Numbered from the stretch's first letter, positions 25,486 through 34,097 are shown. The stretch is 64,000 nt of DNA from UBA7672 sp965229115 (GCA_965229115.1 CBDDIR010000003.1:186001-250000); one strand, 5' to 3'. Numbers and translations: made by a program. Notes: generated by a model from the sequence alone, not told the origin.

Positions 25486-26145
25486 ATGGCGAAGATGACC
25501 AGCGTCAAGATCTGCGGAATTACCAGCGAATCAGACCTCGAAATGGCGATCGAGGCAGGGGCCGACATGGTCGGCTTCGTGCTCGTGGAATCGAGCCCGC
25601 GCTATGTCGAAAAGGACAAGGCGCAGGCGCTGATCCAGCGCGCGGCCGAGCTGGGCGCCGAGCCGTGGGTGGTCGCCACGCTGGCTGTACCCTTCCTCGA
25701 CGAGCTGGTCGAGGAGACGACCGAGATCGCCGCCGTGCAGCTGCATGGCAAGGAAAGCCCGGCCCAGGTGGCGTCGTTCGTGAAGCGCCATCAGCTCGTG
25801 CCGGTCATCAAGGCGATGGGCATCGCCTCGAAACGCGATCTCGATGAGGTGGCCGAGTTCGAAGCCGCCGACGGCTTCCTGTTCGACGCCAAGCCGCCGA
25901 AGGGTGCGGACCGCGAAGGCGGGCATGGCAAGAGCTTCGACTGGTCGATCCTGAAGGGCTTCCGCGTGAACGACCACGAGGACTGGACGCTGTCGGGCGG
26001 TCTGACGCCGGAGAATGTCGCCGAGGCTATCCGCCAGAGCGGGGCGCCTGCGGTGGATGTGTCGTCCGGCGTCGAGAAGAGCCCGGGCGTGAAGGATAAG
26101 GCGAAGGTCGAGGCTTTTATCAAGGCTGCCAAGGCGGAGGGCTAG
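25486..26145 (+). CDS. trpF: Phosphoribosylanthranilate isomerase
   Basis: Third step of tryptophan synthesis from chorismate. 219 aa TIM barrel with VKICGIT at the start (catalytic Cys), the catalytic Asp in FLFDAKPPKG, and LSGGLTPENV near the phosphate site. Two ATGs three codons apart (25486 and 25495) are possible starts. In relatives trpF runs directly into trpB; here trpB is 2.7 kb away and the 168-bp palindromic repeat begins 7 bp after the trpF stop. Confidence 0.95.
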   Translation: MAKMTSVKICGITSESDLEMAIEAGADMVGFVLVESSPRYVEKDKAQALIQRAAELGAEPWVVATLAVPFLDELVEETTEIAAVQLHGKESPAQVASFVKRHQLVPVIKAMGIASKRDLDEVAEFEAADGFLFDAKPPKGADREGGHGKSFDWSILKGFRVNDHEDWTLSGGLTPENVAEAIRQSGAPAVDVSSGVEKSPGVKDKAKVEAFIKAAKAEG

Positions 26146-26152
26146 TCGGCGC

Positions 26153-26320
26153 GCTGAACACATCCTTCGAGACGATCGCTACGTGAGAGCGCGCTTGTGG
26201 AAGCGGCGTGCTTGCGATCCCTCAGGATGAGGGCGGTGGGCGTTGCTTTGTATCAAAACCAACCGGCCTCATCCTGAGGGATCGCGAAGCGATCGTCTCG
26301 AAGGATGCGTGCGTGGCTAC
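26153..26320. repeat. 168-bp palindromic repeat, family A copy 1
   Basis: Left arm CATCCTTCGAGACGATCGC...GCGATCCCTCAGGATGAGG pairs with the right arm CCTCATCCTGAGGGATCGC...GCGATCGTCTCGAAGGATG across a 34-base centre (arms abridged). It shares its length and ends (GCTGAAC...GTGCGTGGCTAC) with copy 2. The terminal CTA is the stop codon of the minus-strand GST gene. Sits between convergent genes, where it could act as a two-way terminator. Confidence 0.9.
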
Positions 26321-26964
26321 GTGTCGAACCGCGCCAGCCGTTTGCCCGGCAGCAGATCATACGGCGGCTTCCAGCCCGGAACGTCGCTCAGGCGTTTCAG
26401 CCACGCCGCGATGTTTGGATAGGCGACTGAGAGGTCGATACCTGTTTCGTCGGTGGGGTAGGAGAGATACGCGCACATCGAGATGTCGGCGATTGTTACG
26501 CGGCTGCAGGCGACGAATGGGTTTGTGGCGAGGTGCGCATCTAGGATGCCGAGGAAGTCTTTCACGCGGGCGAGGTGCCACGCCATGACGGCGGGGTCGG
26601 CTTTTGGCGTGAAGGTGCGCATGAAGCGGTAGGTGGCCATGCCGCCGGACATCTTCTGGTTGTCCCAGAACAGCCAGCGGAGGAGGTCGTAGCTTTCTTC
26701 CTCGCTCGTGGCGCCGAGGCGGCCGTATCTGGCGGCGAGCTGGAGGAGGATGGGTGCTGTCTGCGTCAGCTTGAGATCGTTGATCTCGAGGACCGGGATC
26801 TCGCCCATCGCATTGACGGTGCGCCGCCATTCCGGCGTCCATGTCACGCGCGCGCCGAAGTCGGTCCAGACGGGTTCGAACGTCTGCTCGCAGAGGGTGA
26901 GCATCAGCGCCAGCTTGTAGCTGTTACCGGACTCCGGGAAGTAGTGCAGGCGATAGGTGTCCAT
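26317..26964 (-). CDS. Glutathione S-transferase family protein
   Basis: GST-fold protein, 215 aa. The N-terminal thioredoxin-like half (residues 1-80) has YFPESGNSYK at the glutathione site and MGEIPVLEINDLKLTQTAPIL (abridged beyond this), with the cis-Pro before VLE; the C-terminal helical half has FVACSRVTIADISM, the usual N-capping-box region. Substrate unknown. The stop codon lies in the palindromic repeat. Separated by 8 bp from the Gly-rich membrane protein gene on the same strand. Confidence 0.87.
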   Translation of the reverse strand: MDTYRLHYFPESGNSYKLALMLTLCEQTFEPVWTDFGARVTWTPEWRRTVNAMGEIPVLEINDLKLTQTAPILLQLAARYGRLGATSEEESYDLLRWLFWDNQKMSGGMATYRFMRTFTPKADPAVMAWHLARVKDFLGILDAHLATNPFVACSRVTIADISMCAYLSYPTDETGIDLSVAYPNIAAWLKRLSDVPGWKPPYDLLPGKRLARFDT

Positions 26965-26972
26965 GTGATGCC

Positions 26973-27650
26973 TCAGCTCTCGTCGCCATGACGGCCGCCG
27001 CCGAGGCCCATGCCTCCGCCGCCCATTCCGCCTCCACCCATGCCGCCCATACCTCCGCCGCCGCCTCCTCCACCGCCACCGCCGCCAGCGCGGCCGCCGC
27101 CTTTCTCGCCGCCCTTGCCGCCGCCGCCTTGCTGGCGCGTTGGGCCCTGTTTCGGGATCGGGACGTCGGCGGGGATGGGGGCGAGGTCGAGGGCCTGGCG
27201 GATGAAGGCGCGGAGCGAGATCACCAGTTCAGCGGTGTGGATCGGGCGGCCGGCGGCCATGTCGCTGGCGGCCTGGCCGGCGAGGCGCACATGCTCTTCC
27301 GTGCCGAGCAGGATGATGTCGGCGAGGGCGGCTTCCACCGCATCACGGATGCGGCGGGGGCGTTCGGATGGCTCCTGCGCGGCGTCGCCCTGTTCCTTGG
27401 CGCGCTGCTGGATGTCGCGAAGGTGGGTCGGGTCGACGGTCAGCTCGCCGGTGAATGATCCGCCCAGCGTCTTGTAGGCGGAGATCAGCGTGCGCAGCCG
27501 CTCATTGATCTGGCGGTTCATGCGTTGCTGGCGTTGCTGGATGGTCAGCATCATCAGAACGCGGATGCCCACGCCGATCAGTGTAAAGACGGCCAGACCG
27601 AATATCGTGGTCAGAATGCCCTGCCATGAGCCGAAATCGAAATATCGCAT
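26973..27650 (-). CDS. Membrane-anchored protein with poly-Gly/Met tail
   Basis: Unrecognised protein of 225 aa. One N-terminal transmembrane helix (about residues 10-35, ILTTIFGLAVFTLIGVGI), a basic amphipathic helix (IQQRQQRMNRQINERL), a helical cytoplasmic domain to about residue 160, then a proline-containing linker and about 55 residues of Gly with a few Met, Lys and Arg. Domain order resembles a membrane-tethered scaffold. It is probably cotranscribed with the GST gene, 8 bp downstream. Confidence 0.75.
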   Translation of the reverse strand: MRYFDFGSWQGILTTIFGLAVFTLIGVGIRVLMMLTIQQRQQRMNRQINERLRTLISAYKTLGGSFTGELTVDPTHLRDIQQRAKEQGDAAQEPSERPRRIRDAVEAALADIILLGTEEHVRLAGQAASDMAAGRPIHTAELVISLRAFIRQALDLAPIPADVPIPKQGPTRQQGGGGKGGEKGGGRAGGGGGGGGGGGGMGGMGGGGMGGGGMGLGGGRHGDES

Positions 27651-27784
27651 CTGACGTCCTGAAATTGGTCATGCTGACCGTAGCGTCAGGCAGAAGTCAT
27701 GGCGATCCTTTCTTCCTGTCACACGCGTGCTAGGTCTTGGATGTACGATCGTAGTGGCTAGCCACGTCGAAGAAGGAAGGTCCC

Positions 27785-27991
27785 ATGGCCCTCATTACTG
27801 AAACTTCGCCCACCGAATTCGATCCGGCGCTGATCTTCGCCGGTCTCGACCTCACGCCCGTCTTCGCCGCCGATGAGGACGATGAAGACGAGGACGAGGA
27901 TGAAGACGAAGACGGCGATGAGGATGAAGACGAGGACGACGACGAAGACGAAGATGAGGACGAAGAAGAAGACGAGGACGACGAAGAGTAG
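27785..27991 (+). CDS. Extremely acidic small protein (Asp/Glu tail)
   Basis: 68-aa protein: about 30 ordinary residues (MALITETSPTEFDPALIF...) followed by an uninterrupted run of Asp and Glu to the end, with one Gly. GAAGGAAGG stands just before the ATG, so translation is likely. No family is recognised; the first part could be the N-terminus of a cofactor-modified peptide, but no modification enzyme lies beside it. Net charge is about -40. Confidence 0.6.
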   Translation: MALITETSPTEFDPALIFAGLDLTPVFAADEDDEDEDEDEDEDGDEDEDEDDDEDEDEDEEEDEDDEE

Positions 27992-28006
27992 CGCTTAGGC
28001 GCGGTC

Positions 28007-28042
28007 AGCGCCTGCGTGCCGGCCGACGGCGGCGCAGGCGCT
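28007..28042. terminator. Hairpin between convergent genes
   Basis: Perfect 10-bp stem AGCGCCTGCG/CGCAGGCGCT with a GC-rich, partly self-paired 16-base loop between the acidic-protein stop and the stop of the minus-strand gene. No T-tract on either side, so termination is only suggested. Confidence 0.45.
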
Positions 28043-28766
28043 ACTTCTTCTCCAGCTCGTCTGAGATGCGGCGCAGATGTCCGGCGGGATCGTCGGTGAT
28101 CGGGTCGCCGTGGGAGACGATGATGCGCTTGAGGTCGGGCGTGTCGGCCCAGCGGCGGAGCTGGCGGGCGAGGGCGGCGGGGTCCTTGATGTAGCGCTTG
28201 ATGGTGCTGGGGACCTGCGGTTCGTGGACGCCGTAGTGGAAGAGGCGCGCCATGATGCGGGCGCCGATGCCGTGCGGGTGGGCGACGTGGCCGATGATGT
28301 CGTTGGTGATCAGCGTTGTGCCTGAGGCGCGTTTGACCAGCATGGCGCTTTCCATGTCGTCGGTGCCGGCGACGATGATGAAGGAGGCCTGGCTGTCGCC
28401 GAGGATGTCGTGCGTGGCATCTACGGGGACGGCTTCCTCGATAAGCTCCAGACCGCCCGGCGGGGCGAGGACCTGGATGTCGGGATAGCGCTGTTTCCAG
28501 ATCCGCGAATCCAGCCTGTGGCCGGGATTGGGGACGATCATCACGGCGGGCGTGCCCAGCGTCTCGATCCGCTGCATCGCGGGTTCATCCAGGGCAATCG
28601 CGCTCCAGATCGCGGTGCGGCCGTTGGAGAGGCGGATCACCGTCATCCGGCGTGGGAAATTGCCGATCGGCATGCGTATTTCGCCTGCGACCGTCAGGAT
28701 GCCGTCGTCGATCTCCTGCAGCTCGCCGTGCGGTTGAACCGTCCATTCTTCAAGGATTTTGGGCAT
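28041..28766 (-). CDS. Conserved hypothetical (DUF4336/MBL-related)
   Basis: 241-aa soluble protein from the ATG at 28766. It resembles DUF4336-type proteins, considered degenerate relatives of the metallo-beta-lactamase fold: VIRLSNGRTAIWSAIALDE, VIVPNPGHRLDSRIWKQRYP, and IIVSHGDPITDDP near the end (the last is where an MBL His/Asp would be). The HxHxDH metal motif is absent, so hydrolase activity is doubtful. It is divergent from trpB, 106 bp away. Function unknown. Confidence 0.65.
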   Translation of the reverse strand: MPKILEEWTVQPHGELQEIDDGILTVAGEIRMPIGNFPRRMTVIRLSNGRTAIWSAIALDEPAMQRIETLGTPAVMIVPNPGHRLDSRIWKQRYPDIQVLAPPGGLELIEEAVPVDATHDILGDSQASFIIVAGTDDMESAMLVKRASGTTLITNDIIGHVAHPHGIGARIMARLFHYGVHEPQVPSTIKRYIKDPAALARQLRRWADTPDLKRIIVSHGDPITDDPAGHLRRISDELEKK

Positions 28767-28872
28767 TGGGATTTCCTCTGTCCCCCGACAAGCGCTTGCC
28801 GGCCGCACTTGGTTCCGCCTGCTGCCGCAAACGGCACTTGGAACCGGCCGCGCGGCGGTCTATCGGAGCGGC

Positions 28873-30111
28873 ATGACAAATACCGCTGCTCCCCAGTCGA
28901 AACCCACGTCCAATTCCTGGTCGCAATGGCCGGACGCCAATGGGCGTTTCGGCGAATTCGGCGGGCGGTATGTGGCGGAGACGCTGATGCCGCTCGTGCT
29001 CGATCTCGAGCGCGAGTATCGTGCAGCGAAGGCCGATCCGAAATTCCAGGAAGAGTTCGACTGGCTGCTGGAGCACTATGTCGGCCGCCCGAGCCCACTC
29101 TATTACGCCGAGCGCCTGACGCAGCATTTCGGCGGTGCGAAAATCTACTTCAAGCGCGACGAGCTGAACCACACGGGCGCGCACAAGATCAACAACTGCA
29201 TCGGGCAGGTGCTGCTTGCTCGCCGCATGGGCAAGACGCGCATCATCGCGGAGACGGGCGCTGGTCAGCACGGCGTTGCGACGGCCACGATCTGCGCGCG
29301 CTTCGGCCTGCCGTGCGTGGTGTTCATGGGCGAGACGGATGTCGAGCGCCAGAAGCCGAACGTGTTCCGCATGAAGCTGCTGGGTGCGGAGATCGTGCCG
29401 GTGTCGTCGGGCACGGGCACGCTGAAGGACGCGATGAACGAAGCGCTGCGTGACTGGGTGACGAACGTGTCGAACACGTTCTACGTCATTGGCACGGCGG
29501 CGGGCCCGCACCCTTATCCGGAACTCGTGCGCGACTTCCAGTCGGTGATTGGCCGTGAAGCGCGCGAACAGATCCTGAAGCAGGAAGGCCGTCTGCCGGA
29601 TGCGCTCGTCGCGGCGATCGGCGGAGGCTCGAACGCCATCGGCCTGTTCCATCCCTTCATCGAGGATGAGGGCGTGAAGATGATCGGCGTGGAAGCCGGC
29701 GGACATGGCGTCGATACGCCGATGCACGCAGCCTCGCTCACCGGCGGCCAGCCAGGCATTCTGCATGGCAACCGCACCTATCTGCTGCAGGACGCCAACG
29801 GGCAGATAATCGACGCGCACTCGATCTCGGCCGGTCTCGACTATCCCGGCATCGGGCCGGAGCACGCCTTCCTGCACGAGATGGGCAGGGCGGAGTATCG
29901 CACCTGCACCGACAAGGAAGCGCTCGACGCGTTCCAGCTGGTCACGCGCCTCGAAGGCATCATCCCTGCGCTTGAGCCCGCGCACGCCCTCGCCCGCGTC
30001 GGCGATGTGGCGAAGGAGCTGGGCAAGGATGGCCTCATCATCATGAACATGTGCGGCCGAGGCGATAAGGACATCTTCGCGGTGGCCGGCCATCTGGGGA
30101 TGAAGATCTAG
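28873..30111 (+). CDS. trpB: Tryptophan synthase beta chain
   Basis: PLP enzyme that joins indole and serine. 412 aa from the ATG at 28873 (a longer in-frame ATG at 28759 is unlikely). The PLP Lys105 is in HTGAHKINN, the phosphate cup is GGGSNAIG, and the N-terminal FGEFGGRYVAETL block is canonical. It is separated from trpF by 2.7 kb and from trpA by 4 kb of unrelated genes, although these genes form one run in relatives. Confidence 0.97.
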   Translation: MTNTAAPQSKPTSNSWSQWPDANGRFGEFGGRYVAETLMPLVLDLEREYRAAKADPKFQEEFDWLLEHYVGRPSPLYYAERLTQHFGGAKIYFKRDELNHTGAHKINNCIGQVLLARRMGKTRIIAETGAGQHGVATATICARFGLPCVVFMGETDVERQKPNVFRMKLLGAEIVPVSSGTGTLKDAMNEALRDWVTNVSNTFYVIGTAAGPHPYPELVRDFQSVIGREAREQILKQEGRLPDALVAAIGGGSNAIGLFHPFIEDEGVKMIGVEAGGHGVDTPMHAASLTGGQPGILHGNRTYLLQDANGQIIDAHSISAGLDYPGIGPEHAFLHEMGRAEYRTCTDKEALDAFQLVTRLEGIIPALEPAHALARVGDVAKELGKDGLIIMNMCGRGDKDIFAVAGHLGMKI

Positions 30112-30134
30112 GGGCAATACCGAAGGGGGCGGAC

Positions 30135-30464
30135 TTGAAGGCAATCATCGTGACGGCTGCTGCGGCGCTGGTGCTGGCCGCATGCGGCGGGCCATCGCCG
30201 GAGAAAGCTGCTGAAGCTGGCGTTGCTGTTGCTCCCGCCGAGGAGGCCATGTCCGCGGAGGACAAGGCCGCGCTTGAAGAGCTCGAAAAGATGAACCGCG
30301 AGCTTGAGGCGTCGATCAGCGAAACCAAGGCGCTGAACGAGCAGGTGGAACAGGCGTTAGGCGAATCCGAAGTGCTGCGCGCCGACACGCAGAAAACCAT
30401 CGACGACGCCAATCGCACGCTGCAATGGGAAAAGCCTTCGTCGGCAACGGCTGCGGACCACTAA
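30135..30464 (+). CDS. Small coiled-coil lipoprotein
   Basis: 109 aa from a TTG at 30135 with AAGGGGGCGGA upstream. Signal ending in the lipobox LVLAAC (Cys17), an Ala/Glu-rich spacer, then a helical segment (KAALEELEKMNRELEASISE) with heptad spacing typical of a coiled coil. No family assignment. It follows trpB by 23 bp and ends 10 bp before repeat copy 2. Confidence 0.7.
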   Translation: MKAIIVTAAAALVLAACGGPSPEKAAEAGVAVAPAEEAMSAEDKAALEELEKMNRELEASISETKALNEQVEQALGESEVLRADTQKTIDDANRTLQWEKPSSATAADH

Positions 30465-30474
30465 GAGCTGGTGG

Positions 30475-30642
30475 GCTGAACGCATCCTTCGAGACGATCG
30501 CCACGCGAGGGCGTGGGTGTGCAGACATCGTACTTGCGATCCCTCAGGATGAGGGCGGCTGGCTTTGATACAAGGCAAAATCTACCGTCCTCATCCTGAG
30601 GGGTCGCGGAGCGATCGTCTCGAAGGATGTGTGCGTGGCTAC
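30475..30642. repeat. 168-bp palindromic repeat, family A copy 2
   Basis: Same length, order and ends as copy 1 (GCTGAAC start, GTGCGTGGCTAC end). Arms are conserved; the centre and the left-arm inserts differ. The end again includes the CTA that is the stop codon of the minus-strand FMN-dehydrogenase gene. Both copies lie between a plus gene and a convergent minus gene. Confidence 0.9.
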
Positions 30643-31862
30643 CGAACCGCGCGCTTCACCAGGCTCGCCTTGCTGATCGCGGCAACACTCGTCACGCCGG
30701 TCTGGCGCATCGTCGCTGTCAGTTCCTCGTCGATCAAGCGCAGCGCCGTCGTCACGCCGTCCTCGCCGAACGCGCCCAGGCCCCAGGCATAGGGGCGGCC
30801 GATGCACACGGCGCTCGCCCCCAGCGCCAGCGCCTTGAATACGTCGGTCCCGCGCCGGAAGCCGCCGTCGATCAGGACGGGCATCTTCTTGTTCACGGCA
30901 GCTACGATCTCAGGCAACACGTCGAGCGTGCCGACCAGGCTTTCTTCGGCGCGCCCGCCATGGTTCGACACGATAATGCCGTCGACGCCGCGCTTCACGG
31001 CGATTGCGGCGTCCTCTGCCGACATCAGCCCCTTGATGAGCAGCGGCTTCTTCGAGACATCGCGCAGTCGCCCGATGAAATCCCATGTCAGCGCGGCATT
31101 CGTCGGCGCGAACAGGCCGGTCTGGTCGATGCCGTCGAACATCTTCTTGCGCGAGAAATCGTAGCCGCCGGTCTGCTTGTGGCAGGCCGAGCATTCGCGC
31201 GTGTCCATCCGCGCGCCAAGCGCCTGCGTTTCGCGCCGCATGCCGCCGCCAGACAGGTCGACCGTCAGCACGATTGCGCCGGCGCCTGCCTTGTCTGCCC
31301 GCGCGGCGACAGCCAGCGCTGCTTCTGGCCGGTTGGTTGAATAGATCTGCTGCCATACCGCGCCGCCATGCGCGGCCATCACGTCTTCCAGCGACACCGT
31401 CGCCAGCGCCGACAGGATCTGCCCCGCCTTGCGCTTTCCCGCCGCGCGCGCGACAGCCGCCTCGCCGTCGACATGAAATGCGCGCTGGCTCGATACGGGC
31501 GACAGCATCACCGGCGAGCCCAGCGTCTGCCCGAACAGCTTGGTCGACAGATCCACCTTGCTGACATCGATCAGCCGCCGCGCCTTGAGGCCCCATGCAT
31601 CGAAGGCCTGCCGGTTGGACTCCACGGTCCGGTCGCCCAGAACGCCGCCTGACAGATAGCCGAAATGCGCCGGAGGAATGTTGCGCTTCGCTATCGTCTC
31701 GAGCTCGAACACGTTCAGCACGTCATTCGCGAGTTGAACGTCAGGCCCGAGTTTCTGCTGCGCGAGGGCAGGCAGGCCGCCAAGCGACGCTGCGATCGGC
31801 GACGCCGCGATGTATCGCAGGAAACGCCGTCGCGATGCCGTCAGCTGGTCGGTCACGATCAT
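30639..31862 (-). CDS. Tat-exported FMN alpha-hydroxy-acid oxidase/dehydrogenase
   Basis: FMN-dependent alpha-hydroxy-acid dehydrogenase (lactate/glycolate oxidase family), 407 aa. A twin-arginine signal (SRRRFLRYIAA, cut near ALA at 44) predicts export. Catalytic residues are present: Lys277 in LLIKGL, His301 and Arg304 in SNHGGR, QIY at 182-184, and DGGFRRG for FMN phosphate. An unusual CSACH motif (224-228) sits in the loop after strand 4. Natural substrate and electron acceptor are unknown. The stop is supplied by the palindromic repeat. Confidence 0.9.
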   Translation of the reverse strand: MIVTDQLTASRRRFLRYIAASPIAASLGGLPALAQQKLGPDVQLANDVLNVFELETIAKRNIPPAHFGYLSGGVLGDRTVESNRQAFDAWGLKARRLIDVSKVDLSTKLFGQTLGSPVMLSPVSSQRAFHVDGEAAVARAAGKRKAGQILSALATVSLEDVMAAHGGAVWQQIYSTNRPEAALAVAARADKAGAGAIVLTVDLSGGGMRRETQALGARMDTRECSACHKQTGGYDFSRKKMFDGIDQTGLFAPTNAALTWDFIGRLRDVSKKPLLIKGLMSAEDAAIAVKRGVDGIIVSNHGGRAEESLVGTLDVLPEIVAAVNKKMPVLIDGGFRRGTDVFKALALGASAVCIGRPYAWGLGAFGEDGVTTALRLIDEELTATMRQTGVTSVAAISKASLVKRAVR

Positions 31863-32006
31863 CTCCCCCGGATCTCTGCGGATCCATGGGATGAGCCTAG
31901 GCAGCTCGCCTTATCCACGCAAGCTGCGCACGTCTTTGTTGACCGTCACGGGCTTGAAGTCGCAAACGATCCCGTCGCATGTTCAGCGCATACAGGAGGA
32001 TCGCCC

Positions 32007-32357
32007 ATGTCCACTCACGCCGGTTCCTGCCATTGCGGGCAAGTCGCATTCGAGGTTCAGGGAGAGTTCCCCTCGGCGATGGTGTGCAATTGTTCCTACT
32101 GTCGCCGCGCCGGCCACATGCTGGCCTTCACCACGCCGGACAAGTTCAAGCTCAAGACGCCGCAGAAGGACGTGTCGACCTATCTGTTCAACAAGCAGGT
32201 CATCAATCATTACTTCTGCGCCAATTGCGGGATCTCCACGCATGGCGGCGGCGTCGCGCCGAACGGGCAGCAGATGGTGGCGGTGAACCTGCGCTGTGTG
32301 CCGGACATCGATCTTGATGCGCTGAAGCTCGACAAGGTCGACGGAGCTAAGTTCTAG
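32007..32357 (+). CDS. GFA family protein (Mss4-like zinc fold)
   Basis: 116-aa member of the glutathione-dependent formaldehyde-activating enzyme/centromere protein V family. Zinc cysteines: Cys8 and Cys10 (SCHCG), Cys27, Cys29 and Cys32 (CNCSYC), and Cys71 and Cys74 (CANCG). AGGAGGA precedes the ATG at 32007. Real formaldehyde activity is not assured in this large family. It is followed 1 bp later by the ApbE-like gene, likely a cotranscribed pair. Confidence 0.9.
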   Translation: MSTHAGSCHCGQVAFEVQGEFPSAMVCNCSYCRRAGHMLAFTTPDKFKLKTPQKDVSTYLFNKQVINHYFCANCGISTHGGGVAPNGQQMVAVNLRCVPDIDLDALKLDKVDGAKF

Positions 32358-32358
32358 C

Positions 32359-33831
32359 TTGGATAATGTTGCGGCTGTTCACGGGGCGGATATTGCCGCG
32401 ATCGAGGCGCCGTCGGCTGCGCGGGCCATTGGCGACGTCTATGCGTTTCACGATCCTTGCGTGCTGGGCACGTATCTCAACATCTTCGTACGGGCGGCAG
32501 GGCGGGGCGAAGCGTATGAGGCCGCCTGTCGTGCGCGGCGCGAGATTGATCGGTTGGATGCCGTCTTCAACTGGCGCGATCCGGGGAGTGAGATTTCGCG
32601 GTTGAACCGGGCGGCGCAGTTCATGGCGTCGCCCGATCTGTTTGCCGTTGTTGCTGCTGCTGAACGCTGGCGCGAGGTGAGCGGCAATGCTCTCAGCGGC
32701 CGCTTGGGTCAGTTGCTGGCGACTTGGCGCGATGCTGCGCTGACGCCTACCGATGCGGCGCATCTCGCGGCGCAGATTGCGCAGGCCGATGTTCAGCTTG
32801 ATCCGGCGACGCGCACGATCACGCGGCCCGAGCCTGTGCAGTTCGATCTCGATGCAATCGCCAAGGGCTACATCATTGATCGCGCGCTTGATGCCGCGAT
32901 GGCCAGCGCCACGGGCGCGATGGTCGATATCGGCGGCGACATCGCGTGTGCGGGGGAGGGGCCGCGCAATGGCCTCTGGCAGATCGCGTTGCCTGATCCG
33001 CTGACCACGTTCGACAATGCTCCGGCGCATGGCGCTTTCAGCATGGCGCGCGGGGCTGTTGCGACGTCCGGCTGCGGCCCGCGCGATCTGCACGTTGGCG
33101 GGACACGCAGCGCGACGATCGACCCGCGCACGGGCTGGCTGATCGCGCATCAACGTTCGGCTGCCATTGCTGCCGCTTCCGCGATGGATGCCGATGCTCT
33201 CGCGACCATCGCACTCGTTGATAGCGGAGCGGCGCGCGCCAGCCTCAAGGCCTCGCCCGGCGCGATGGGCCGCATCACGCGGCCTGGTGGTGTCGACTGG
33301 CTGCAAGCGGGCGAACCGCACGCTCTGCCGATCAGCTACGAAGAAGCGCCGCAGGACGATTACAAGTCTGGCTGGCCGGATGGCTGGATCGCCAGCGTCA
33401 CCTTTACCGCGCCGCCGAAGGATATGCGCCGGGCCATCGCGCTGCGCTCGCCCTATGTCGCCATCTGGATCAGCGATGCGGAGCGCAAGACGGTGCGCAC
33501 GCTGCTGCTGATCGGCACGATCAAGGAATGGCAGGAGTACAACCATGTCTGGTGGCGGCTGAACCGCGGCTCGACCGAGAAGCTGCTCAACGGCCGGTCC
33601 ATGTCCACGCGCGGTTCGGGCACGTACAAGGTTTACTGGGATGGCGTCGACGATGCGGGCAAGGCGGTGAAGCCGGGCAGGTACACGCTGCATGTCGAGA
33701 CCAGTCGCGAGCGCGGCGAGCACACGCATCGCGAACTCGAGGTCGATTTCTCGACCATGCGCCTGTTCGATGCCGAGATGCCGGTCGATCCGGAGTCAGG
33801 CGGCCTGCAGGTCTCGATGACCAAGTTCTAG
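32359..33831 (+). CDS. ApbE-like FMN transferase fused to DUF2271
   Basis: 490 aa from a TTG at 32359, one base after the GFA stop. Residues about 30-320 are an ApbE flavin transferase: TYLNIFV, SEISRLN, DLDAIAKGYIIDRA, GGDIAC, IDPRTG and the metal site MDADALATIAL. ApbE attaches FMN to a Thr in flavoproteins such as Rnf/Nqr subunits. Residues about 350-490 match the periplasmic DUF2271 type (SPYVAIWISD, GRYTLHVETSRERG). No signal peptide is evident, unlike most ApbE proteins; an earlier start is not open. Partner flavoprotein not in the window. Confidence 0.8.
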   Translation: MDNVAAVHGADIAAIEAPSAARAIGDVYAFHDPCVLGTYLNIFVRAAGRGEAYEAACRARREIDRLDAVFNWRDPGSEISRLNRAAQFMASPDLFAVVAAAERWREVSGNALSGRLGQLLATWRDAALTPTDAAHLAAQIAQADVQLDPATRTITRPEPVQFDLDAIAKGYIIDRALDAAMASATGAMVDIGGDIACAGEGPRNGLWQIALPDPLTTFDNAPAHGAFSMARGAVATSGCGPRDLHVGGTRSATIDPRTGWLIAHQRSAAIAAASAMDADALATIALVDSGAARASLKASPGAMGRITRPGGVDWLQAGEPHALPISYEEAPQDDYKSGWPDGWIASVTFTAPPKDMRRAIALRSPYVAIWISDAERKTVRTLLLIGTIKEWQEYNHVWWRLNRGSTEKLLNGRSMSTRGSGTYKVYWDGVDDAGKAVKPGRYTLHVETSRERGEHTHRELEVDFSTMRLFDAEMPVDPESGGLQVSMTKF

Positions 33832-34097
33832 CGGTCGCGCCGCTGCGGGCTGAAAAAGGCCCGTCCCCCCTGTCCCATATCCCTGTAAGCGCCGTCGCGC
33901 CGGAAAACGGGTCACGGGTTTCGCTGACTAATTGGGCGGCTCGCGCACGTTCTCCCTTTGTTGCAGTGCGGCATCGGGAAGCAACAGGGGGGATAGGGGG
34001 AGGGGCAAATCTGGGCTAATACCACCGCCTGCTTCGGGGCCTCGCCCCTCCAGACCCGCGCTAACAGCCAGGCCAGATACAAGCACACCCCCGACAC

